Position numbers and translations under genes: made by a program
From: a virus
Direction: 5' to 3' (one strand)
Virus record (IMG/VR): IMGVR_UViG_3300025128_000444
Span: 1 to 20,469 of that record
DNA length: 20,469 nt
Notes under the pieces: generated by a model
What the model saw: only the letters and a program-made list of their open reading frames with translations
Told to the model about the DNA's origin: nothing
The model's database searches: none
Shown here: in pieces, positions 8,773 through 14,923 of the stretch
How positions within the stretch are numbered: the first letter of the stretch is position 1
Layout of the letters: each line of letters starts with the position of its first letter

Positions 8773-11537
8773 CACCCACCTATTGCAACATCTGGCACAA
8801 TTGCCAGAACCGTTATCGGTAGAGGATCTGTCTGTCGGATAAACACACGCGCGCCCAGGTTCCAATCTGGCGTGATAACAATTTCCTTATCGCCGGTCAG
8901 TAATTGCGTAGGTTGACCAAGCAACTCAAATTCTCGCTGCTTCAACTCGATCAGGTTATCAACATCGGGACCAACGAAACCGCCGCGCGTATCCTCCAGG
9001 CGCAACGTAACCTTGCTCACTTTCTTCAATCGATGTTGGACCGTTCCACCTCGCGTAGAGTAATTGAGATCGAGCGTCTCCATGTCTGTCGTATAACCCA
9101 AACCGATATGAACGCGGCTCGATGCACGCGGTAACGTGACCGCACCGCTCGACACCACAAGGTCTGGCACAACATTGCCATCTGCCAGCACTTTAACAGT
9201 CTCGCCTTCCAGATGATTTAAACCGCTGATCGAGGTCACCGCCTCGCGCGCTTTGCCGCCAGCCGTATACGCCGTATAGGCCGAGCCATCGACGCCAGAT
9301 AATTCAAACGTGTTTGTCGTTGCGTTCGCGACCGTAAAACGCAGATCGTTGATCTGGCTCATACCTGTTGCGGCACCGGCTGAATTGGTGCCGGTCGTGA
9401 CATCGGAGATATCGACCAGATCACCATTCGAGAAACCATGACTTGCAGCGGTAATCACAACAGGGTTTGCCGCTGTCGCACCTGTAATCGCGACCGGAAC
9501 GTCCAGGCTCAAACCACTATCGATGAAAAATGAATCGCGGACATCATCGAAGTACCGAGTATGCAACCGCTCAATATATTTAACCGTGTTACCGTTGATT
9601 GTTCGCTCGACAACGAAATAGACGCCGTCCTCTACATCGTTGCTTTCCGGCACCGCGCACACGGATTTGAAAGTTCCAACCGTGTCATGCCGTGTCCAGG
9701 CAACGACCTCCTGTTCCCTGTTGTAGGTCAATGTCAACAATGTGCCGTCGCTTTGCACAACCCAGATCATGCTATGCGGGATCTGTTGATAGCCCCATTC
9801 AGCTATCGTTTTATTTTCAAATAAATGCGTGGACAGAATAGTGAGATCCCCGCCCACGTAACTATCCGACTCCAACTGGTAACCAATGTTACGAACCATT
9901 GAGCCACGATCTTGGACAAACAGGATCGACCCGCCGACCACGATAGGCGGCACATGGCTTGCGCCAACGTAGGTTTGCGGGTTTTGCCGGATCGTGCTGG
10001 CGCTAAACGCGACATCGCTACCGGCGTTGATTTTCCATTCCGAACCACTTGTCAGCACGATCAAATCATTCAACGGTATGAAGTGCCGGATCTCATTCAG
10101 TTGCAGCGCGCTTAATGCTGCCGTAATCGCGTCATCGTCGCGGCTAGGCGTCGAAGTATTGAAGTTCGATTGATTACCGGTCTGCGTATAGAAAATAGTA
10201 TCCGGCTTGTTGTTGGTATTCCCAAACACTCGCCGCTGTTGGTAATAGCTAACGCAGCTAGGCTTGTTGTTCGTAAATCTAAACGGGTTCTTTTGTTGCG
10301 GCGGCGTGTCGCTCAAATCAGGATCGATGTTGTCATCGATAAAACTGGTGCCTTTACTAGACCCAATAAAACCGAATATGCCGTGATCCTCTTTATAGAC
10401 ATCGTACTTTTCAGCGCCCGCGACCGCCGTCCAGCTAACCGTGATCGTATTGGTTGATGACATCGCGGCGGTGTTCGCACTCGTAAAGTCCCTGGCGAAC
10501 GTGCCGCCAGACGCATACGCCGTATGGCTTGTGCCGTCCTCACCGCGCAACTCAAACGTGTTTGTCGTTTTATTCGCAACAACAAACCGCCGACCGTTCA
10601 GTTCAGTCATCCCAACCACGGCAGCTATATGGATGGTATCGCCATCGTTTAGCGCGTGACTGCTACTGGTGACCACGACAGGGTTGGCCTGGGTCGCAGC
10701 GGTAATCGCTGTTGTGCTAACGATCCCAGGCAAACTTTGTTCCTTTGTATCCTCCGCAACCGCCACGACCTGATATGCATAATTGATCGAACCGGCACTT
10801 GCCGGTGACGCCGACACGCCGGTCGGAAACGTGATCAACGGTTCGAATGTAGGTGTAGTCAACGTCCAGGTCGTGTGCGCCGTTCGCGACAATTCACGCG
10901 GGTCATACATCGGGTGCGCCAACGTCAGAACATCACCAGACTGTGCGAACTTTAATTGTGCCAGAGATGCCGCGTTCCACGGCGTTGTCACAGTAAAGAC
11001 GCGCTCCGCTTTGCCTGCACTGCCATACGCCGTAAACGCCGAGCCATCGATGTTCGCACCCGTTATCTGGTCTGTAAGTTCGAACGTGTTCGTAGTTTTG
11101 TTCGCGACCACATACCGGTTTTGGTTCAATTGCGTCATACCGACAACTTCGGTAATCCGCACCTCGTCACCATTCTCGAAACCGTGGCTATTAGAGGTGA
11201 TCACAACCGGGTTGGCTTGCGTTGCGCCGGTTATCGTTTTCGCTGTTTCTAGAATATGACCGCCATTGCGGATTGGCCGCATATAGAGGTTTCCAAATTC
11301 TAGGATGTAAGTGTCATCGCTCGACGCCTCGAACGGGATCAGGCGAACAGTGTCGGTATGCGATTTAACCGGCCCGACATATTGCGTGCCTGGTCGGTTC
11401 GACAATCCGCCGGTCGCATAAACCAGTGCGTTGCGCGCCGTCCGCATCGCGACGGCATACTTCGATACATCGATGCGACCATATAGTGCTGGGCTAATCT
11501 CACCCGCTGCAAACGATGGCTGGACAAGCGTCACCAT
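8772..11537 (-). CDS. Tail tubular protein B (T7 gp12-like) with three FCCH-like repeats
   Basis: A 921-residue nozzle protein of the short tail. The N-terminus (VQPSFAAGEISPALYGR, then NALVYATGGLSNRPGTQYVG) is the hallmark start of gp12-type tail tubular B proteins. I chose ATG 11537, which overlaps the tail tubular A stop by seven bases; a GTG at 11552 would add five residues. T7 gp12 is 794 residues, and the excess is explained by three copies of a roughly 75-residue repeat at about 102-178, 278-350 and 684-765. Each runs ITxATxANPVV...SHG...GD...GM..xN..R.xVAN.TTNTFEL...YTAYxxGG. This resembles the FCCH-type beta-barrel domain often found in phage structural proteins. The protein should assemble as a hexamer below the gp11-like adaptor and form the DNA exit channel. 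Confidence 0.93.
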   Translation of the reverse strand: MVTLVQPSFAAGEISPALYGRIDVSKYAVAMRTARNALVYATGGLSNRPGTQYVGPVKSHTDTVRLIPFEASSDDTYILEFGNLYMRPIRNGGHILETAKTITGATQANPVVITSNSHGFENGDEVRITEVVGMTQLNQNRYVVANKTTNTFELTDQITGANIDGSAFTAYGSAGKAERVFTVTTPWNAASLAQLKFAQSGDVLTLAHPMYDPRELSRTAHTTWTLTTPTFEPLITFPTGVSASPASAGSINYAYQVVAVAEDTKEQSLPGIVSTTAITAATQANPVVVTSSSHALNDGDTIHIAAVVGMTELNGRRFVVANKTTNTFELRGEDGTSHTAYASGGTFARDFTSANTAAMSSTNTITVSWTAVAGAEKYDVYKEDHGIFGFIGSSKGTSFIDDNIDPDLSDTPPQQKNPFRFTNNKPSCVSYYQQRRVFGNTNNKPDTIFYTQTGNQSNFNTSTPSRDDDAITAALSALQLNEIRHFIPLNDLIVLTSGSEWKINAGSDVAFSASTIRQNPQTYVGASHVPPIVVGGSILFVQDRGSMVRNIGYQLESDSYVGGDLTILSTHLFENKTIAEWGYQQIPHSMIWVVQSDGTLLTLTYNREQEVVAWTRHDTVGTFKSVCAVPESNDVEDGVYFVVERTINGNTVKYIERLHTRYFDDVRDSFFIDSGLSLDVPVAITGATAANPVVITAASHGFSNGDLVDISDVTTGTNSAGAATGMSQINDLRFTVANATTNTFELSGVDGSAYTAYTAGGKAREAVTSISGLNHLEGETVKVLADGNVVPDLVVSSGAVTLPRASSRVHIGLGYTTDMETLDLNYSTRGGTVQHRLKKVSKVTLRLEDTRGGFVGPDVDNLIELKQREFELLGQPTQLLTGDKEIVITPDWNLGARVFIRQTDPLPITVLAIVPDVAIGG
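9245..9488 (-). repeat. FCCH-like repeat copy 3 in tail tubular protein B
   Basis: This encodes residues about 684-765 of the tail tubular B protein, beginning ITGATAANPVV and ending near AGGKARE. It is the most divergent copy, with a short insertion (GTNSAGAA) before the GMSQIN motif. It still keeps VANATTNTFEL and YTAYTAGG. Confidence 0.85.
10490..10706 (-). repeat. FCCH-like repeat copy 2 in tail tubular protein B
   Basis: This encodes residues about 278-350, beginning ITAATQANPVVV and ending near ASGGTFARD. It shares VVGMTELN and VVANKTTNTFEL with copy 1 almost unchanged. At DNA level the stretch encoding NTFEL is also very similar to the other two copies. Confidence 0.87.
11005..11234 (-). 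repeat. FCCH-like repeat copy 1 in tail tubular protein B
   Basis: This encodes residues about 102-178, beginning ITGATQANPVVITS and ending near GSAGKAERV. It holds HGFENGDEVRI, VVGMTQLNQNRYVVANKT and TNTFELTDQI. It has a slightly longer loop (TGANIDGS) before the AYGSAG end than copy 2. Confidence 0.87.
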
Positions 11538-12133
11538 CGAGCGCGTATCCACTCACTATCGCGAGGTGTTTGATCAACGCCTTCCTGGGCCGCGCTGCCT
11601 GCCGCCGACCGCAATACATTGCCATAGATCTGGAATGTCTGCTTTGATAGTTCTGGATCACCAGTAACCTGGAAAGCAATGTTAGACGCAATTCGATAAC
11701 TCAATGCGTCAACGAATTTTGACGAAAACATGGCAGGATCAAGCTGATCGAACGTGTAGATCAACTCAGCGGATTCGAGATCTGACAATATACATCGGGC
11801 CGAGCCATCGCTAACTGCCTCGACCGTAAATGCAATCGCATCTGCTTCTTTGCCGACCGGGTTAACGATCCACCGAGCCTTAACGCAATCGCTAGGATAT
11901 GCGTACCGATAACTCCATTCGGCTGGTGCTGCCTCATCCAATAAGCCCAAGGTCTGCCGCTTCCTGGCAAAGGGCCAATTGAAATCCTCCAGCGTTTGAA
12001 GTCGCGAATAATCGAACCACAGTTTCGAGATCTGCGCCTCGCGACTTGCTTCATCGAGCGACTCTATCGAACCCTTCGCACCGATATGGGACAGGCCCAT
12101 GTTGCAGATCTGAACACTCGATATTGCCGCCAT
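11531..12133 (-). CDS. Tail tubular protein A (T7 gp11-like adaptor)
   Basis: A 200-residue protein, close to T7 gp11 (196). The opening AAISSVQICNMGLSHIGAKG, followed by LDEASREAQISKLWFDYSR, then LEDFNWPFARKRQTL and WSYRYAYPSDCVKARWI, is the standard pattern of gp11/gp4-type adaptor proteins. These form a dodecameric ring between portal and nozzle and close the head after packaging. It starts at ATG 12133 with a clear ribosome site, TGAGGTG, ending four bases before the start codon. The gene overlaps the next one, tail tubular B, by seven bases. The neighbours on both sides (small head gene, gp12-like) agree with the call. Confidence 0.93.
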   Translation of the reverse strand: MAAISSVQICNMGLSHIGAKGSIESLDEASREAQISKLWFDYSRLQTLEDFNWPFARKRQTLGLLDEAAPAEWSYRYAYPSDCVKARWIVNPVGKEADAIAFTVEAVSDGSARCILSDLESAELIYTFDQLDPAMFSSKFVDALSYRIASNIAFQVTGDPELSKQTFQIYGNVLRSAAGSAAQEGVDQTPRDSEWIRARW

Positions 12134-12155
12134 CTATCACCTCAATCCGCCCAGG

Positions 12156-12326
12156 CTATTCATCGATGATTTTACGAGGCCGGCCCTTTCGGGCCGGCTT
12201 CGCGTTTTCATCAATCACCTCCGCGTCTTTTGGCAACACCATGCCATCCGGTATCTCTACCGGATTGGCTGATGCGCGGAAGCGATCTTCGGCAGTAATA
12301 AAGTCCCGTTTCAATAGAACTTGCAT
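12156..12326 (-). CDS. Small 56-residue phage protein, unknown function (head-tail junction position)
   Basis: A complete short gene lies between the cement and tail tubular A genes: ATG 12326, 56 residues, stop at 12156. The product begins MQVLLKRDFITAEDRFRA, continues NPVEIPDGMVLPKDAEVI and ends with a basic stretch (KPARKGRPRKIIDE). Short proteins with a similar strand, an 'IPD...LP' middle and a basic tail occur beside head and tail genes of many phages as far as I recall; their function is not known to me. An AGGTG ribosome site overlaps the cement-gene stop codon and lies eight bases from the ATG. A GC-rich perfect hairpin at 12179-12198 falls inside this reading frame, in the codons for the basic tail. 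Confidence 0.8.
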   Translation of the reverse strand: MQVLLKRDFITAEDRFRASANPVEIPDGMVLPKDAEVIDENAKPARKGRPRKIIDE

Positions 12327-12337
12327 ATGCCGATCAC

Positions 12338-12781
12338 CTAGTTGGTCGCGTCAGGATAGGCTTTCCAACCGTGCGGCTCTGCCGTGATAAAGGCCGAGTA
12401 AGTCCCGCCAGTTGTGGTCGCTGTTCCCACAATCAACTGCACACCGAGATAACGCTCATAGGCGTTGCCCTCTAGCGGCAGCGGAATGACCTTTGTGTGA
12501 CCAGCGGACCAGACCGTAAACGCTTCGGCGCCAGTATCAACGTGACCGGTCGAGGTCGTTGCGTGGATTGCAGCACTGTCATCCGACCGGAGCCGGAATT
12601 GCACAGTTGCCGACCCAGACGATGCAAACGCTGCATCAGCCTGGATAACCAAATACAGCGGTTGACCGTTTGCAATGTCGCGAGCGACTTCCAGGTCAAC
12701 TTGGTTTGGTGCGAGGAATGTGCCAGCGGACTGACTACCGTCAGCGGCGTCGGCAAATTCGAGACGTGAGTCCATCAACAT
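12338..12781 (-). CDS. Capsid cement/decoration protein, Bbp16-like
   Basis: A 147-residue protein, beta-rich and free of long helices. It begins MLMDSRLEFADAADG and continues with a Gly/Ser/Ala-rich core, including PLYLVIQADAAFASSGSATV and FRLRSDDSA, and ends AFITAEPHGW plus a short tail. This matches the cement proteins of Bordetella phage BPP-1 (Bbp16, about 140 residues), which clip neighbouring capsid subunits together. It lies directly downstream of the major capsid gene, as in BPP-1. The start at ATG 12781 has a strong AAGGAG ribosome site at eight-base spacing. Thirty bases further upstream lies a copy of a repeated element also found before the capsid gene. Capsid and cement may therefore be controlled together. 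Confidence 0.85.
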   Translation of the reverse strand: MLMDSRLEFADAADGSQSAGTFLAPNQVDLEVARDIANGQPLYLVIQADAAFASSGSATVQFRLRSDDSAAIHATTSTGHVDTGAEAFTVWSAGHTKVIPLPLEGNAYERYLGVQLIVGTATTTGGTYSAFITAEPHGWKAYPDATN

Positions 12782-12808
12782 ATCAGTTTCTCCTTGATGG
12801 GATTGTAG

Positions 12809-12828
12809 ATGATTGCTGTTTTGTCATC
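12809..12828 (-). promoter_or_regulatory. Repeated intergenic element, copy A (before cement gene)
   Basis: Minus-strand sequence GATGACAAAACAGCAATCAT lies just after the capsid stop codon. It is 19 of 20 identical to copy B upstream of the capsid gene. The 17-base identical core (12812-12828) is separated from the cement start codon by exactly 30 bases, the same as in copy B. It may be a promoter, operator or leader RNA element; the sequence alone does not decide. A TACAAT lies shortly downstream of it. Confidence 0.6.
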
Positions 12829-12835
12829 AAACAGA

Positions 12836-13837
12836 TTAAGAAACAGTGGCTTCGTCCGGTGCCAACGCATCGGTGCGACGGACGGGTATACCGTCGTACA
12901 TAACGACATGCTTCCCGCCAACTTGCTCCATCGTCAACGTCGAGTTCGCAACCTTACTGGCAAGCTGCCGGCGCAGGAACGATTTGATCTTGCGCGAGCA
13001 ATAGAACGCTGGGCGCCCCATCCCAAGCGACGGGATCATCTCGACCGCCTGTGCCATAAGATCCGTTAGGTCAGCAGATGAACCGCTCGAATCTTTTGTA
13101 AGGGCCGACTTATCGATGTTGGCAATGCGAACAGCATACCGCCAATCGCGAACTGTGAGTCCGCAATCCCAGCGATAATGTGTCCGGTACGCTTCCATCC
13201 GACCACCAGACCCATCGACATCTTCAATGGTCACCTGACCCTTGTCGGTCATGGTAAGACCGGCGACCGAGCCTTTAGGATAGATGCCGTGAACCGTATT
13301 CGGACCCCAGCAAATCAGCCAGATCGAGGTGTTGTCGCTACCAGATCCACCGCCCGAAATGATGTTCTCACCATTCGAGGCGCTGGTGCTGTTGTAGCGA
13401 GGCGCCAACCCGGTGAACTCAGCCGGTGCCGTGGCTTCGTCGCCAAAGAATAACGTATCGACGTATTCCTGGTTCATGCCTTCCAGGTGTGAGCGGTCTT
13501 CCGAAAGTCGGAAAGCAGCAGTGTTACCATTGAGGTCAGCAAGCGCCTTATCGACTTCGGCATACGCCTCCATCATGCCCGTGTTGTCCGTGATTTGGGC
13601 TGTGGTTGACTTGGTCGGCTGGACACCACCGTACAATTTACGCCATGTCGGTGCCGGCAAACCGGTACGGATGGTCGTTCTATGACCGGTCGGCAAATTG
13701 CCTTCGATCATCGTCGCATCTTCCAAGATCTCATTCGTCTCGTTGAGAATCTCGACAATCGTGTCGATCTTCCCTTGGGGATCGAGCCGCTTGGCAACGT
13801 CTGCCAAAGTCGGATTAGTCACACTAAGTGCAGCCAT
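12836..13837 (-). CDS. Major capsid protein, epsilon15/BPP-1 type
   Basis: A 333-residue protein. Its length matches the major capsid proteins of epsilon15 (gp7, about 335) and BPP-1 (Bbp17, about 327), which have an HK97-related fold with a rearranged topology in BPP-1. Sequence hallmarks are LADVAKRLDPQGKIDTIVEI and LNETNEILEDATMIEGNLPT near the N-terminus, then TGLPAPTWRKLYGGVQPTKS, LFFGDEATAPAEFTGLAPRY and, near the C-terminus, FLRRQLASKV. Its place after an acidic scaffold gene and before a Bbp16-like cement gene agrees. The start at ATG 13837 has GGAG at eight-base spacing. Unlike most junctions in the cluster it does not overlap its upstream neighbour. A 68-base gap holds a terminator-like hairpin tail and a repeated element, so the gene is probably expressed partly on its own. 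Confidence 0.93.
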   Translation of the reverse strand: MAALSVTNPTLADVAKRLDPQGKIDTIVEILNETNEILEDATMIEGNLPTGHRTTIRTGLPAPTWRKLYGGVQPTKSTTAQITDNTGMMEAYAEVDKALADLNGNTAAFRLSEDRSHLEGMNQEYVDTLFFGDEATAPAEFTGLAPRYNSTSASNGENIISGGGSGSDNTSIWLICWGPNTVHGIYPKGSVAGLTMTDKGQVTIEDVDGSGGRMEAYRTHYRWDCGLTVRDWRYAVRIANIDKSALTKDSSGSSADLTDLMAQAVEMIPSLGMGRPAFYCSRKIKSFLRRQLASKVANSTLTMEQVGGKHVVMYDGIPVRRTDALAPDEATVS

Positions 13838-13864
13838 TTCAACTACTCCATTTTATCAATGACA

Positions 13865-13884
13865 ATCATTGCTGTTTTGTCATC
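13865..13884 (-). promoter_or_regulatory. Repeated intergenic element, copy B (before major capsid gene)
   Basis: Minus-strand sequence GATGACAAAACAGCAATGAT lies between the scaffold and capsid genes. The 17-base core (13868-13884) is identical to copy A and is likewise 30 bases from the start codon. It follows a T-rich terminator tail, which fits a promoter re-initiating capsid transcription. Just downstream, CAATGA and TCATTG form a small inverted repeat, and GATAAAAT could be a -10-like stretch, although the spacing to a TGACA -35 would be long. Confidence 0.62.
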
Positions 13885-13893
13885 GATGGTTGC

Positions 13894-13921
13894 AAAAAAG
13901 GGGCATCAAGGTTCTTGCCCC
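13894..13921 (-). terminator. Rho-independent terminator at end of scaffold gene
   Basis: On the minus strand, GGGGCA and TGCCCC form a six-base-pair stem (13916-13921 with 13900-13905) with a ten-base loop that can pair further (CAAG with CTTG). It is followed immediately by six Ts (13894-13899). The left arm overlaps the last scaffold codons and the stop lies in the loop region. It is moderate rather than strong, so partial read-through into the capsid gene is expected. Confidence 0.6.
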
Positions 13922-14610
13922 ATCTCTGGGTAGAGGATTTGTTCTGCCGTTCGAGGACCGGTAGTCGCTCTTCCCGGTATCATCGCATCCTCTGATATCG
14001 CCTTACCGACCCGTGCCATTAACCGGATAAACTCAGGATGATTTCCCGCACCGGTTACTGACAGCGCGTCAGTCAGTTCGGGTGTTCCAAATTCTTTGAT
14101 AGCTCGCTTGGCATCGCCAAGGTTTGAATCAAACTTATCGCCACCGATCTCAGGATCAGTTTTGGCTTGGTCTACCCATTCTTGCTGCGTATCAGCCCAC
14201 AGTTTTTGCTGACTTTCCGCCGCCTCAACAATTGCTGCGGTATAGAGATCGACAAACTTCTGCGCGTTCTCTTGATCCAGGCCGGCTTCTTTTGCAAGCG
14301 GTCTGAATTGATCCAGCGCAGCGTCATTCATCTCGATACCCTCTGGCAAAGTGAAGGCGTCATAATCGTCAGGAGCGTCTTGCTTTTCGTCACTTTCAGT
14401 GTCCGACTTAGCGTCTTGCTCTTCTGTTTCTGCATCAGTTGCAGCATCTTCCGAATCCGCTGATGACTTGCCATCGAACATGCTTTCAGCTTGTTCCTGT
14501 GCCTGGTCTTCAGCAGCGACCTCAACGGTTTCGGTTGCCTGATCGTTTGCAGCTTCGACAGCGGGTTCGGTGTTATCTTCCGCCGTCAGTGCTGTTTCAG
14601 TATCAGCCAT
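13906..14610 (-). CDS. Capsid scaffolding protein
   Basis: A 234-residue, strongly acidic protein immediately upstream of the major capsid gene. The first 100 residues are almost entirely Glu, Asp, Ala, Gln and Thr with low complexity. The middle (LPEGIEMNDAALDQFRPLAK, then DQENAQKFVDLYTAAIVEAA and AKTDPEIGGDKFDSNLGDAK) is the helical pattern common to phage scaffold proteins. Scaffolds of this kind guide procapsid assembly and are lost or degraded before DNA packaging. The start at ATG 14610 overlaps the upstream stop by eight bases and has an AGAGGAG site about ten bases before it. A terminator-like hairpin overlaps its 3' end and may set the scaffold-to-capsid ratio. Confidence 0.88.
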   Translation of the reverse strand: MADTETALTAEDNTEPAVEAANDQATETVEVAAEDQAQEQAESMFDGKSSADSEDAATDAETEEQDAKSDTESDEKQDAPDDYDAFTLPEGIEMNDAALDQFRPLAKEAGLDQENAQKFVDLYTAAIVEAAESQQKLWADTQQEWVDQAKTDPEIGGDKFDSNLGDAKRAIKEFGTPELTDALSVTGAGNHPEFIRLMARVGKAISEDAMIPGRATTGPRTAEQILYPEMGQEP

Positions 14611-14923
14611 TCGTCGTAATCTCCTCTTGGTGATTGATCATCATGTTTGCATAAGCCTTCGGGTCCGCAGCCATGATCTCCGCTAAGACCCACAGGCCGA
14701 CCTCGCGCTTACCTTCGTTGAAGAAGGTCTGCGAGTTGCCGGTGAAAGATGTTTCGTAGAGCTTGCATCGAGAGAGCAACCGCCAGAGAAACTCCGCACC
14801 GCCTTTGTTTTCAACAATGTCCCGCATTGCGGACAGTTGATTTTCTCGCTCGATCTTGGCCCTGGTCTTCTTGGTTTTGACATGCTTCTCATCACTCGCG
14901 TCATAAATATTTTCTACGCTCAC
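14603..14923 (-). CDS. Bbp19-like small phage protein between portal and scaffold
   Basis: A 106-residue protein starting with GTG at 14923, whose GTGA overlaps the portal stop by three bases. After a charged N-terminus (KTKKTRAKIERE), the conserved-looking core runs GGAEFLWRLLSRCKLYETSF, then FFNEGKREVGLWVLAEIMAA and DPKAYANMM. That combination, a 'fL..LL..c' helix followed by 'FnEGkReVGL', matches the Bbp19-type proteins found beside portal and scaffold genes in BPP-1-like and many T7-like phages. The molecular role is not known to me; position suggests head assembly. It overlaps the scaffold gene by eight bases. Confidence 0.78.
   Translation of the reverse strand: MSVENIYDASDEKHVKTKKTRAKIERENQLSAMRDIVENKGGAEFLWRLLSRCKLYETSFTGNSQTFFNEGKREVGLWVLAEIMAADPKAYANMMINHQEEITTNG

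Noticed and set aside
8773-8865. In-frame extension of the gp13-like gene into tail tubular B
   Set aside because: The ATG at 8772 overlaps the upstream stop by one base as at neighbouring junctions; the extension would be a 94-base overlap without a ribosome site.
12179-12198. Perfect GC-rich hairpin GCCGGCCC-TTTC-GGGCCGGC that looks like a terminator
   Set aside because: It lies inside the 56-residue gene at 12156-12326, where it encodes the basic tail, and has no T-run on the minus strand.
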